A stretch of 64,000 bases of DNA, taken from assembly GCA_011503125.2 (NCBI GenBank), contig WWBZ02000016.1, positions 3,720,001 to 3,784,000 on the forward strand, written 5' to 3'. Of the stretch, positions 34,933 to 46,044 are shown one piece after another. Below the pieces are notes generated by a model. That model worked only from the letters and a program-made list of their open reading frames with translations. It was not told the DNA's origin and ran no database searches. Origin of the DNA: Botryosphaeria dothidea (lineage: Eukaryota; Ascomycota; Dothideomycetes; Botryosphaeriales; Botryosphaeriaceae). The translations under genes were made by a program, and so were the position numbers. Every line of letters begins with the position of its first letter. The first letter of the stretch is position 1.

Positions 34933-35767
34933 ATGCAAGTTTTCAGCTGGAAGAAAGGGGAAAAAAAGTTTTCTGGAGCTCGGCGCATGGAGTACTTGAC
35001 GGCTTATGAAGGCATTTCGGGATGGCATCGGCAATCTATAAATTGAGGGCAAGACTGTCTACCATGACAGTATGGAGATATCTGCGGGCGCTTCATGTAT
35101 GCTTTGAGACATGATATCTCAAGAAATCTGGAGCGTCTGTCGATTTGGATTCTTACATCTGCAGGAGAAATTGAGAACGACGCGAGTATGCGAAAAGTCG
35201 GAAGTGACAGTACATAAACTTTCTTTGAACGCGGCGCAAGTGAAGCAAATTTGGCAGTGATCCGCCGGGGAAGGTAAATATAGCGAGCGTAAAGGCGGTG
35301 AAAATGCTGGCGGCACAGAGCTGTAGGGAAATAACTTATTGAGAGCTTTTATCGGCAATTGATCTGTTGATGGGCCCATTGACAGCCTATGGAGGCCTAT
35401 TGATGACCCTATTGATGGAACTATCCGCGAGTTTGTTGGCTATAGCATCTGCTAACCCATCAGTCACGAGTCTAATGACTAGCCTGTTCACAGGCACATC
35501 ATTTACAGACCACAACAACGGGAACTTTCAACCATGTCAAGCCCACCGGGCATTTCAGCATAGCTTGACCTGCTTCATCGGAATTGCTCGGCAGGGTGGC
35601 GTGGAGGGGAGGAGGAGAGGATGACAAGGGTGGCACAGACTCCCGCCCTGCTATCTCCGCATTAAACCCCGCCCTCCACTCCAGAGCACATCCCACCGTC
35701 GCACCCTCTGCCTTCAGTTTTTCCATCCCGTCGTCGAGGAGACAAGCAATTCTCGCAGTGGTCCAGG
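34933..35767. other. Intergenic spacer
   Basis: 3' flank of RRS1 and promoter of the MetX-like hydrolase gene. A short repetitive patch with ATTGATG words lies at 35370-35420. No coding sequence supported. Confidence 0.5.
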
Positions 35768-36802
35768 ATGGCAGCTCAAACAAAATATTTCACCAAAGAC
35801 CCTCAGCCCAACACCAATGCTTCCGACCCTTCCACCACCACTTCCTTAACCCTTGCCTACCGCACTTATGGCGAACCTGGAAGACCCGCAGTCTTCATGC
35901 CGACCTGCTACTGCGGCAAGCTCGACACAACACTGTCGTGGCTCTACCTGAAAGACGCAAACAACGGCGAGGACCCCATTCTCAAAGACTACTTCGTAAT
36001 CGTCTGCGGCCTCCTCGGTGGCAGCGAATCCTCCTCCCCATCTAACACTCCTTCCACCCTCGGCGGCCAAAACTTCCCGGCGGTGACCTACGAGGACAAC
36101 GTGCGCCTGCACCACGCGTTGTGCCAATCCCTCGGCATCACCAAGCTCGCCGTCTACATCGGCTTCAGCATGGGCGGCCAGCAGGCCTACCACATGGCCA
36201 CCCTCTTCCCGGACTTCGTCGAGCGCATCGTCGTGCTGTGCAGCGCTGCCCGCACCTCCTACCACAACTGGAGCTTCCTCGAGGGGCCCCGGGCCGCCCT
36301 CGAGAACAGCGTCGACTTCCACGACGGCAAGTACACCGAGAAGCCGATCCGCGGGCTGCGCGCTTTCGCGCGCGCCTACTCGACCTGGGCGCTCTCCCAG
36401 GCCTGGTTCCGCCAGAAGAAGTGGGAGACGCTTGGCTTCAAGTCCTTGCAGGATTACCTGCGTGTGGGCTGGGAGGAGCGCACTTCTGCATGGGACGCCC
36501 ATGATCTTTTGTGTCTCATGCAGACGTGGCAGCGCGGCGACATCTCGCAGTTCAACCCGGATTGCGAGAAGGGAGATTTGCCAAAGACACTCTCAACAAT
36601 CAAAGCCAAGGTCCTGTTGATGCCGTGTCGTACCGACATGTATTTCCCGCCCGAGGACAGCGAAGAGGAAGTCAAGCATCTTAAAGATGGAGAGCTCAAA
36701 ATCATTGAGAGTGTTTGGGGACACTTGGCGGGAGGCGGTGGCGGGGCTAGAGAAGACAACGAGTACATTAACCTCCACGTGCAGCGGCTGCTCCAGATGT
36801 AA
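35768..36802 (+). CDS. Alpha/beta hydrolase, homoserine O-acetyltransferase (MetX)-like
   Basis: Intronless, 344 aa, starting MAAQTKYFTKDPQ. The fold is that of the MetX branch of alpha/beta hydrolases: LTLAYRTYGEPGRPAVFMPT near the start, VIVCGLLGGSESSSPSNTPS, the conserved FPAVTYEDNVRLHHAL, the nucleophile elbow GFSMGGQQAYHMA (Ser about 134), and the acid loop VLLMPCRTDMYFPPEDS (Asp). The His segment SVWGHLAGGG closes the triad. Classical MetX has a longer lid domain, and this protein belongs to the shorter group seen in many fungi. True acetyltransfer to homoserine is not proven; a related acyltransferase or hydrolase is equally possible. No presequence. Confidence 0.88.
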   Translation: MAAQTKYFTKDPQPNTNASDPSTTTSLTLAYRTYGEPGRPAVFMPTCYCGKLDTTLSWLYLKDANNGEDPILKDYFVIVCGLLGGSESSSPSNTPSTLGGQNFPAVTYEDNVRLHHALCQSLGITKLAVYIGFSMGGQQAYHMATLFPDFVERIVVLCSAARTSYHNWSFLEGPRAALENSVDFHDGKYTEKPIRGLRAFARAYSTWALSQAWFRQKKWETLGFKSLQDYLRVGWEERTSAWDAHDLLCLMQTWQRGDISQFNPDCEKGDLPKTLSTIKAKVLLMPCRTDMYFPPEDSEEEVKHLKDGELKIIESVWGHLAGGGGGAREDNEYINLHVQRLLQM

Positions 36803-37318
36803 GAACCCTGTATTTCAGATGCTAAAAGCCGTAGTATATCCCTGCTGCCCAAATTGAAGCCATGCTGTAAAGAGTGGTAGTAAACTGTGTCTAGGATGTA
36901 GGGTAGCCTGTCTAAAAAATAAAAGGGGAAGGGAAGTTCATGTCCCACGTTTAACTTTAACAACAACCAGAGACCAAAAGAGAAGTCATGTTTTTCTGGC
37001 TTGTTGGAAGTTCACCTGTTTTCATTGTCTTGCAGATGGTATGTTGCCATTCATCTCATGTAGTCTTTTCGGTGTCGCGGTTCGAATGTAACGGAGTCCA
37101 TCCCGTGATTTTCATGTCGAAACGTTTATGTCGTGGTTGAAGGTAGGGTGACGGATCTCGATACAACCCCAAGCGGGGGAACTTTAATGATTTACCAGAC
37201 CAGTGGATGTCTAGTTTCCGTAATGCTATAATTATTTCACTGCTGCTCAATATACACATCCAGTTTTGCACGCCGAACGCCACAGCCCGTAGATGCCCAC
37301 CTCCCTGTTAGTGTCTTC
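36803..37318. other. Intergenic spacer between convergent genes
   Basis: 3' flanks of the hydrolase (+) and the receptor gene (-), AT-richer than both. No supported feature. Confidence 0.5.
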
Positions 37319-38926
37319 TCAAACAACCTTCACCGACTCCGCTTTGTGGCTCACCACATCCACATCCCTCTGCACACTGATCCCCTGCCCCACAGTCCCG
37401 CGCCAGCGACTCACCTCCCTCCTCAAGCTGCTGTCTCCATCCGAGCTGCCTCCCCTGCTCACCTCCACCGTCGCCACATTCGTGCTTACACCGCCCTCAA
37501 ACTGCGTCAGCGGATACTCGCCGTCCTGCATGCGCTCGAACGCCTTGTTCGAATCAATTCCTCCCGCTTCCCCGCTCCTTCCGTTCGTATATCCACTGTT
37601 GCCGTAAGACGCCTTGTTGTTGGAGGACCAGAGGCGCGAAGGGGAGACGAGCTTGAGAAGCGGGCGCATGGTCGGGATGCAGCTGTTGATGATGGCGACG
37701 GCGGGTTCGGCGACGGACCAGAACTGAAGAGGTATTCATCACATGTAAGTCCATTTACCATTCGTGGGAATGACGAAGCGGGTTGCTTACGGCGGCATCG
37801 ATCATGCTATAGGAGAGGTCGGTAAAGTCAACGCGAGTAAGGACGCGGATTCGAATGACCGTAATCGCAGTAACGCTGTAGAGAAGAAAACGGTTGCAGC
37901 CGTTAGTTCGCCGTTTTCCAGAATTCGTGTGGAGGTAAGTGGAGGGGTGGGCCATACAAAAGTCCGATGGAGAAGATGACGTAGAGGCCGATCTTGGTCC
38001 CGATAGCCATCTGCAGCTTTCGGATGAAGGGGATAGGTAGCAGCATGATAATCAGGTCCGTGACCATGTTTACGCAGCCGATGGTCGTGAAGGCGACGTT
38101 GTAGCTGGCGCAGTGACCGCCGGGTACGGTCGGATTCCAGTTCATCTCGAATGGCGAGCAAATAAGGAATATTTGCAACATGCTTCCGGCCCAGTAGCCG
38201 AAGACGAGGAACATACACACCCAGACCCAGGTTTTGAATTCTTTGTGGGGGAAGATTCGGAGGTAGAAGAAGAGGTAGGATTGCTTGACCGTTGCCATGG
38301 CTGCGTAGTACACGGCTTGGTATGCGATAAGTTGCTGCAAATCGAAGAAGTCAGCATCAGCTTGTAACAAGGAAGTGATGGATTCAGGATATCGATCGTG
38401 TGGCCATTGAAAGACCGGGAGGTGCGGTCCCATGGCACTGTGCCGGACCTGTCCCAACAGGCTGGTGGATGGCTCGTGGCGCAACTTATCTCACCTTCGC
38501 AATAAATATCTGGTTCTGGGGAGGCAGTTCAGTTATACTATGGCACATGCCGTACTTTGCGTACGTGATATGCATGGCCAGCATGCCTATTCATCGAAAG
38601 GGGTCAAATTGGATATCGCGAATCACCGTTGTTGAGCTTACCATATGTAAATACCTAATCCGTAAGCTCTCCGTGGTATCAAAAAGATCTGAGGAACTTA
38701 CCAAAGAGGCTGTGACCCAGTAGTCATCGAACCTGTTCTCATTTAGTATGTTATACACCGATTTACCCGCTGCGTAGTATTACCATATGTTCGTTCGTCT
38801 CACTTGTCGCGCTACGAATCTCAAAATCACCAATACTGTCGCGACACCAACAAGTACGAAGTTAGCAACCAGTTGGTTGGTAACTACCTGATAATGGAAG
38901 ACATTGTAGGCCTTAAGTGCTGCCAT
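37319..38926 (-). CDS. Pth11-like 7-transmembrane receptor (fungal rhodopsin-domain protein)
   Basis: Predicted plasma-membrane G-protein-coupled-type receptor of the fungal Pth11-like group. Seven exons: 38926-38784, 38732-38702, 38654-38642, 38586-38495, 38334-37958, 37875-37791 and 37723-37319, total 381 aa in one frame. Seven helices are visible: LVANFVLVGVATVLVILRFV, WVTASLVFTYGMLAMHIT, AYQAVYYAAMATVKQSYLFF, VCMFLVFGYWAGSMLQIFLI, IGCVNMVTDLIIMLLPIPFI, GLYVIFSIGLFVTAITVIRI and AAFWSVAEPAVAIINSCIPT. The family motif WFDDYW follows TM1 and KYGMCHS lies before helix 3. The cytosolic tail (~100 aa) is Ser/Gly-rich. Exon 3 is only 13 nt (GTATTTACATATG) but is required to keep the frame and complete helix 2. 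Ligand unknown. Confidence 0.87.
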
Positions 38927-40051
38927 TCGGGGAGCAAGTCAATATCAAAAGGGGTCTTCGCACTTGGATTGACTGATGGAAGGGGCAAGAAAACGGGAAG
39001 AATGTTAGGCACAAAGACTTTCAAGGAAGGATCACAGAAAATAGGTAACTGGGAGAGAGGTATGACATTGAAAGCAATACTATTACGACTTGCATAATAT
39101 CGAAGCTCAAGAGGAGAAATCTCTGCCTACCCTGAAGCGACATCCATGGGGTATGGAGCTGCATATCGAGGATTCTGAGTTGCAGGATCTAACTGGTTCG
39201 GTACCGCCTCACTGAAACATCTTGTTGGTTCCTGGCGAGTCCTTGCCTTTTCCGAGAAGAGTATCCACATGCGGCTTTGCCGGACAGCGATGTTCAGGAT
39301 CAATTTGAGGATCGTGTGCAGGCACCGAGAATCCATTGTTCCGCACAGGTATTTTGCCACGAGGACGCGTGGGATTGCTGCCTTTCTCCGTTGCAATTGA
39401 TAGGTCCGGCCGTAGGGATCCCTATTCTCCAGGAGGCGAATCGCAGCTGTAGTGGCTGTTGGCATGGTCAGTGGGGCGACTCCGACGAAGCGGTCAGGGC
39501 GCTCGGTGACGAACCGTTTTCGCAGCGGTCCGTTCCATCACGCGTTCTTCAGAACGCTTGACCGCAGCACCGGTTCCTACCTGCATGTGGTGATAGCTTG
39601 CCTATAATAGCTTGACTTGTCTAGTACTTGTATCTGACTTTGAACACAGTTAGTCGCTTTATTCGAAGATATCTCAGCATTAGGATCTTTCTTTAGCGTG
39701 AAAACTTCGTGCGGCACAGCAATTCCTAGGGGACCCATGGAGGACTCGTCCGGGTCTGAAAATCTCCCGATATCCCGATGGGCAGCGCACTGGGCCATTC
39801 CTCCGTTGGAACCGCGCCGCAACTGGGTCCGCTTGACTCGTGTACCAAAACCGAGAGCGCAAGTGTCCAATAGATCCACATGTTAGCTACTAATATCGGG
39901 GCCATCTCATGTGTCAGTATCAGGCACCGGTCGATTTTCGGGGGTCTGAAAGAGTATTTACTACGTACCGCATTGCCCGTAATGATCGCATTATTGTTGC
40001 ATCTTTGATTTAATCACTTTTCTTTTACCTCCCAAGTACCGGCTACGTACC
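38927..40051. other. Intergenic spacer (1.1 kb) before GMC oxidoreductase
   Basis: Promoters of the divergent receptor (-) and GMC oxidoreductase (+) genes. Minus-strand frames of about 100 codons at 39127-39465 and 39577-39879 look more protein-like than average but have no motif I recognise and no convincing joins. They could be the remains of a decayed gene. Confidence 0.45.
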
Positions 40052-42165
40052 ATGGCTGAACCAACAGGTTGTGTGTCTTCCATTTCGTCGCTCCGAAACA
40101 AGGAGCCCGATTTCATTGTCGTCGGCGGTGGCATTGCTGGACTGGTTGTTGCAAACCGGCTGAGCGAAGATGCCGAGAAAAATGTTCTGCTTATAGAAGC
40201 TGGCGCGAACCGCATGGGCGATCCTAGAGTTGAGATTACAGGTCTCCTGGCAGCCCTCTATGGAGACTCTGACTTTGACTGGGAGTTTATGACTGAGCCT
40301 CAGGTGAGCTACCATTTGTTGTTCTCGTTCTATTTTGCTTGTTTCAGATGCGTTCTGTCCGGGCTGTGAGTCTTTTCGGTGCGACGAAAAGAAACCGAGG
40401 GCTTACCACAGCCAGATCCTGTGTCCCCAAGTTTGACATAGCGGGCATTTCTCCTTTTGATTGCTTCTACCAGATTACTGTGATGTTAGTACTAACCCGC
40501 AGCCAGACGCATGTCAATGGAAGGCAAATCCCACAACCACGAGGCAAGGTTTTGGGAGGATCATCCGCCATCAATTTTGGTGTCATCGTACATCCTTCCA
40601 GGGCCAACTTCAACGCTTGGAGCGCCCTTGGAAACCATGGATGGGATGCAGATGGGATGGCGCAGTACTACCGAAAGTATCAGCGGTTCACTCCAGCTTC
40701 TGATGCAACAAAGGAAATGCTGGAGATGAGCTACGATAACAGGACAGCCCTTGGCACCGAAGGACCTCTTCCGGTGACCAATCCGGATGTATACAGCGCT
40801 TTCAATGGAGCTTGGATGAAGACGTTTGACAAGCTGGGATGGGGAAATGCCAATGATCCCATGGGCGGCGAGAAGATTGGGGCATTCCATACTGGCATTA
40901 CCGTCGACCCCAAGACCAAGGCACGCGGCTACGCGGCAACGGCTTACTACAACACTGAAGTCTCGAAGAGGTCCAATCTTCAGGTTCTGGTCGAGACCCA
41001 TGTTGAAAAGGTTCTGCTAATCAAGGAGACCGATGACTCCGTAGTTGCCTCCGGGGTGCTTGTCCGAACAAAAGACGGCGAGCAGCACGAGATAGCTGCA
41101 AAGCAGGAGGTGATCCTTGCAGCCGGAGCGCTTCAGTCTCCTCAGGTGCTGGAGCTCTCTGGTATTGGGCAAAAAGAGCTTCTGCAGAAGCACGGCATTT
41201 CGGTCATGATCGATAGTCCGGGCGTTGGCGAGAACCTCCAAGATCATGCAATCTGCGCGCCATGCTTTGAGGTGGCAGACGGGCAGATATCCGGCGGTGA
41301 GTACGCTGATATGATGGTCTGGTACATTGAATAACACCACATAGATGTTCTCCGCGATCCGAATATTGTACAGGCTGTGCTTAAGCAGTTCCAGGAAACA
41401 CAGACCGGACCGCTAGTAGGCATGCCTGTCAGCGTAGCGTGCTTGCCATTGGTCGATGAGAAGGGACACATGAGCGCGGAAGAGATTGGGGAACTCACCA
41501 ACCAATATATCCATGACGACAGGATTCCTACGTGGCAGAAGACGCAGTACGAACTCCTCCGGCGACAAATGCTGGATCCTCAGGAAGCGACATGCTTGTA
41601 CATGTACCTGCCTCTCCAGCTCCACACGTTTCAGGGAGAGACCAAAATGACGGAGCTGCTTGCCAAGAAGAGCGAGAAGAACTATATAACGGTGATGACG
41701 GTGAACAATCACCCGTTTTCGCGTGGAATAGTGCACATCCGGTCCGCAGATCCCAAGGAGAAGCCGATTTTCGATCCGCGTTACCTCTCGCATCCGCTCG
41801 ATCTAGAAATTCTCGCGAGACACACGCAGTACCTCGAGAATGTGGTTAAGACGGAGCCCTTTGCTTCACTCCTCAAGCCAGGGAGCCGTCTGCCTGAAGG
41901 GGCGGATGCAACAACGCTGGATGGAGCCAAAGAACTGGTCAAGGAGCGTTTGCTGAGCACATTCCATCCGGCTGGAACGTGTGCAATGATGCCGGTGGGG
42001 CTTGGGGGTGTGGTGAACGATAGACTGAAGGTGCACGGCACGAGGAATCTTCGGGTTGTTGATGCAAGCATCTTCCCCATGGAACCATTGGGCAACATTC
42101 AAGCGACGGTGTACGCGGTGGCGGAGAAGGCAGCGGATCTCATCAAGGCTGACTGGAAGCTCTAG
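40052..42165 (+). CDS. GMC-family FAD oxidoreductase (choline dehydrogenase-like)
   Basis: Flavoenzyme oxidising an alcohol or sugar substrate. Three exons, 40052-40303, 40507-41296 and 41345-42165, introns 203 and 48 bp, total 620 aa. N-terminal FAD fold: DFIVVGGGIAGLVVANRLSE and VLLIEAGAN. Then IPQPRGKVLGGSSAINFGV (GMC signature 1), AAGALQSPQVLELSGIG (signature 2), and the C-terminal active-site block STFHPAGTCAMMP, with NLRVVDASIFPMEPLGNIQATVYAVAEKAA. The catalytic His is in FHPAG. There is no signal peptide, so it is probably intracellular. The acceptor for exon 2 is the second AG of a GCAGCCAG sequence; the first would break the frame. Substrate unknown. Confidence 0.9.
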
Positions 42166-42497
42166 AAGCGACTTGATGGGTAACAAGTCGCGTTCCATAA
42201 TGACGAGTAGACAGGAACTTGGTGCAGGTGGAGAGAATGTGAAGGTGCTGTCGAATTGGAAAAATGGACGGCATTCATTATTCGTGACATTGCGGGGTGA
42301 GGAAAGAAAGGGAAGGAGAATCCGTCAGGCGGGAAGCGACGAGATTCGCCGATCTCCGTTCCCCGCGAGCCGCGCCCAAGCCCGGGCCAGGTCCTGGTTC
42401 ATGCTGCTGACTCATCATCTGCCATCCCAAATTTCGGACACCACCATCGCCTTCTTCTCTTGCACTCTCCACCTCTCACCAAGCGGTTCTGCGTGTT
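42166..42497. other. Short intergenic region before DUS2
   Basis: 3' flank of the GMC gene and promoter of the dihydrouridine synthase gene. No other feature seen. Confidence 0.5.
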
Positions 42498-43805
42498 ATG
42501 CTGCGCTGGATCTCGCGCATCATGTCGTCCGCTCCCGCCCGCGTGCCCATTCCCAAGAATGGTGTCGACTACCGCAACAAGATCGTCCTCGCCCCCATGG
42601 TCCGCTCCGGCGAGCTTCCCTCGCGCCTCCTCGCCCTGCACTACGGTGCCGATTTGGTCTGGGGCCCCGAGACCATCGACAAGGCTCTGATTGGCACCCG
42701 CCGCATCGAGAATTCCGCCACAAAGACCATTGAATACAGGCGATTTGCGAACAACGGCCAGAAGAACCACGTCCCCGATCCCGATCAGAGGGAGAGCGTC
42801 ATATACCGTATCCATCCGGAGCGCGAGAAGGGCAAGTTGATCTTTCAGCTCGGCACTCCCAACCCGGAGTCTGCCGTCAAGGCCGCTTCCCTGGTAGCCG
42901 CCGATGTTGCTGGAATAGACGTGAATTCCGGCTGTCCAAAGCCCTTCAGCACTTCTGGAGGCATGGGCGCTGCTCTTCTCAAGGATCCCGATAGGCTTTG
43001 CTCGATTCTGGAAGCTTTGGTGAAGGAAGTTGGCCAAAAGTTTGAAATCGGCATCAGTGTCAAGATTCGGATATTGCATAATCCTGACGACACGAAAGCG
43101 CTCGTTAGCAGGCTGGTGAAGACTGGCATTACTGGCCTCACCGTTCACTGCCGCACTACCCCCATGCGTCCGCGCGAGAGGGCGATCCGGGACCAAGTGA
43201 ACATGATCAGGGAGATCTGCCACGAAGCTGGCGTGGCCTGCCTGATCAACGGCGATGTCGAAGACTACGACCACGGTCTCCAGCTCATGAACGAGTTCGG
43301 CGTCGACGGCGCAATGATCGCAACAGCTGCCGAGAAGAACTCGAGCGTATTTCGCCGGAAGACCGATGGTGGCAAAGCTCCCTGGCAAGAGGTTGTGAAG
43401 CAATACGTCGTCTTCTCTCTGGAGGTTGACAACCGGTGGGGAAACACCAAGTACCTTCTCAGCCAACTCATTCCGGGGAAGGACGCTGCCTACAAGAAGA
43501 TGAACCAATGTCACTGTTACGTAGAACTGGTCCAAGCGCTGGGCTTCGACGACCTCATGGACATGGCCCAGGCAACGGATGACAGGCTGAAGATTCCCAT
43601 CAGGATGACCAAGGCCGAGAAACGCGCTCTTGCGAGAGAGGCTAAGGGAGAAGAGGGTGAAACTAAGAAGGCGAAGACTAATACGAATGCGGATGCGGAG
43701 GAGCACAAGGTCGAAGAATCGAAGCCAAGCGCTCAGCAGCCAGCTCAAGTTGCACAAACTTTGCTTGCCTCGATGCCGGAGCAGGCACAAACACTTACTG
43801 TGTGA
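42498..43805 (+). CDS. DUS2: tRNA-dihydrouridine synthase, Dus2/Smm1 type
   Basis: FMN-dependent reduction of uridine to dihydrouridine in the D-loop of cytosolic tRNAs (position 20 in yeast Smm1). Single exon, 435 aa. TIM-barrel motifs: KIVLAPMVRSGELPSRLLAL, YGADLVWGPETIDKALIG (Dus2-type), IFQLGTPNPESAVKAA, and the catalytic Cys146 in GIDVNSGCPKPFSTSGGMGA. ITGLTVHCRTTPMRPRERA and GVACLINGDVEDYDHG follow, with phosphate-binding GVDGAMIATAAEKN. The double-stranded-RNA-binding domain of animal DUS2 is absent; the end is an acidic/Lys-rich low-complexity tail after about residue 370. A second Met (residue 9, MSSAPARV) may be the true start. Confidence 0.94.
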   Translation: MLRWISRIMSSAPARVPIPKNGVDYRNKIVLAPMVRSGELPSRLLALHYGADLVWGPETIDKALIGTRRIENSATKTIEYRRFANNGQKNHVPDPDQRESVIYRIHPEREKGKLIFQLGTPNPESAVKAASLVAADVAGIDVNSGCPKPFSTSGGMGAALLKDPDRLCSILEALVKEVGQKFEIGISVKIRILHNPDDTKALVSRLVKTGITGLTVHCRTTPMRPRERAIRDQVNMIREICHEAGVACLINGDVEDYDHGLQLMNEFGVDGAMIATAAEKNSSVFRRKTDGGKAPWQEVVKQYVVFSLEVDNRWGNTKYLLSQLIPGKDAAYKKMNQCHCYVELVQALGFDDLMDMAQATDDRLKIPIRMTKAEKRALAREAKGEEGETKKAKTNTNADAEEHKVEESKPSAQQPAQVAQTLLASMPEQAQTLTV

Positions 43806-44346
43806 GCACAAAGGAGAAGCTTCGATTAAGACAATCCGAGGCGATGCCAATTGCACCACTAAGCCGCGCCGAGCCGCAGAGTGACCCGGCTACGCACTCT
43901 TCAGCGCCCTGGACCTGAGCAGTCTTGAGAGACTGAACTTGACGATCTCCGCTGAGCTGAATGGCTCGCAAGAATTCCTACTCACAAAGCTTACACTTGA
44001 CTATTTTCAAGTATACCAACGCATCCGCAGGGATGGTCACAGAATGCTAGATGAGCAGACGCACTCTTGACCCTCGAAGCCCGACGGTGACTGGAGCGTA
44101 TTTGCTCTGACTTTGGCAGGTAGTCAAATTAGGCATTTGGTACACGCTATCGAAGAAGAAAGAATATGGAAACATCTTATGGCTACCCCCTTGATCATTT
44201 ATCTCTCACGCTCTTCGTCCTTTCCCAATCCGAAACATCTTTTCAATATCTCGTCACGAGAACCCTCCTCTCTTCGACGGGCCAATGACATCTGCGCATC
44301 TCCTGATCTGCAATCTCTCAGTGTCTCTACACGGAACATCAATGTG
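43806..44346. other. Boundary between conserved genes and accessory array
   Basis: 541 bp with no supported feature, lying between the stop of DUS2 and the stop of the first array gene (convergent). The change from GC-rich housekeeping DNA to AT-richer accessory DNA occurs here. I see no target-site duplication or terminal repeat. Confidence 0.45.
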
Positions 44347-46044
44347 TCAGGGATTTACCGGTGTCATAGCCATCGCGATGCAAGCTTTTATCAGTTGTTC
44401 CGAATGATATTTCCTATCCTTGCATTTCGCGATCCCTTCGACATGCGTAGCCCACTCGCCAAATTCATCTTCCGTTACGTGATGGGCTGGTAAATTTTTG
44501 ACTTCGAGTCCGCAGAATTTTGGCGAGAGCGGAGGGTTGTGATGGGGGCACGGATCCCTAGCACGGATTATGGCGCCGGGCTTGCGCTCCGGAAATAGGG
44601 GAGATGGTGGCTCGAATCTCTCCACGGTAGAGGGATTATTCGACGCCTCTCCGTTGATCTCTTGCTGGGGGCGCTGCTCAACGGGGCCCGTGGTTGGGGG
44701 CCCCATTTGTGCTGGCCTTGTGAGCTCAGCAAGTCGTCTCTCGAGGCTCTCAGTTCTTATGGCCAGGTTCTTCATGCGCCGCAGCTCCTCCACCACAACC
44801 GTCCCTGAGTCGCTGCCCCCTGGTACTATCCACGTTTCCAGCTTCCGTTCGATTATCTTAACCCGCTCGGTCGTGGCTATCAATAACCTTTCAATCTCGC
44901 CCGAAGTATGCTGTAATCGGGGCATATCCTGGGTACTTTCTGCCACCAGTTCGTTACCGCCACCATGAGCCTGATCATCGGTTTCTGGTTGTCGGGTTTC
45001 GTGCACGGGTTGCCTGCAGGAAGGTCAAAACTTCTTCATTCTGTATTAGCGGAAGGGGAATCTCACCTCGACTCCGCGCGGGTTGCTGGCCTTTCTTCCC
45101 GACGAGGTTCTCCATTCAAACCAGTCCGCTGAAACGCCTCGCGCAAACTCTCCGTCACCCTCAGTGCCCAATCTGCGAACTCTCGATTTGTGCCCGCCCT
45201 CTCTCGCATCGTGGTGCGAGCTTCCTCAATCTTCGAGGTCCAATCAGACTGACGCACAACTCGGCACACGACCGCTTGAATTTCGTCCTCAAGAGGGCGT
45301 TTCGCGCATCGGGATTCCTCATAGGGTTTCCCGCCATCCGTCTGGAAGGCGTACGGTGCAATCTCATGGCGTGTCCGCGGCCAAAAGGTCGGCGATTTGT
45401 TGATGCAGTAGTACAGCATGTGCAACTCTGACCTGCTCAACCGTACTTCTTTCGGCCATCGTTCGTCCCGGATCTCCTTCCGCAATGCCGTGCGATGTTG
45501 CCGGACGCAAGCTCGTTGAAGACCTCTTCCTTCCCGATTCCGTGGTGACCTACGGACATGTGTCGTGTCGGAATCGCTGCGCATGTCTACGTCTGGGTCG
45601 TCTGCCCAGGTTTCATCAGAACGCCTGCTTTGTTGATCTCCCTGATACTCGAAGCTGTCTTGGTACTCATCTTCCTCTGAGTCCGATCCCAGATCGATTA
45701 CTTCCTACTCGAAGCAGTGTATCAGTATTTTTCAGCTCTTTTTACGCAACGAGCGGCTTGCCACAGGAAATCGGGATTTTTTTTACCACCTGCTCATGAT
45801 CTTCCACACTTGGCACAAGTCGAGAAGAGGATGCAAGCCTGTAGTTGCTTTGCTGACTGCCGCATGATGAAGGTATGAGAACTAAAGGCGACTTTCTACC
45901 CTCAATCTTGAAAGAAAAAGACGTGTCTAAATGGAACGTCGTCTGGGAAAAATTGCTGACTTGGGGAGAAGAACGAAGCTCGTCAAGACTAATGAGGTCG
46001 GGACTGCTTGCGCGTGAACTGGACCCCGCCGAGCTTGAATACAT
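44347..46044 (-). CDS. Array protein P1: unknown family, VRLS/YAF block plus Cys-His C-terminal module
   Basis: I do not recognise the family. Model: exons 46044-45790, 45704-45067 and 45013-44347, total 519 aa; exon 1 is the least certain part. The N-terminus is Ser-rich and disordered, followed by an acidic stretch (EVIDLGSDSEEDEYQDS). The core shared with its neighbours lies about 165-215: RWPKEVRLSRSELHMLYYC, then a Pro/Trp segment and RHEIAPYAFQTDGGKPYEES. A helical region and a putative coiled coil follow (IERLLIATTERVKIIERKL, then MKNLAIRTESLERRLAEL). The C-terminal module (about 460-519) contains CPHHNPPLSPKF, EWATHVEGIAKCKDRKYHSE and QLIKACIAM. P2 has the same order of blocks with low identity. 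No membrane segment or signal peptide; basic patches suggest a nuclear or cytosolic protein. Confidence 0.62.

Noticed and set aside
42399..43859. 486-codon minus-strand frame antisense to DUS2
   Set aside because: Antisense of a conserved Dus2 enzyme; no independent motif.
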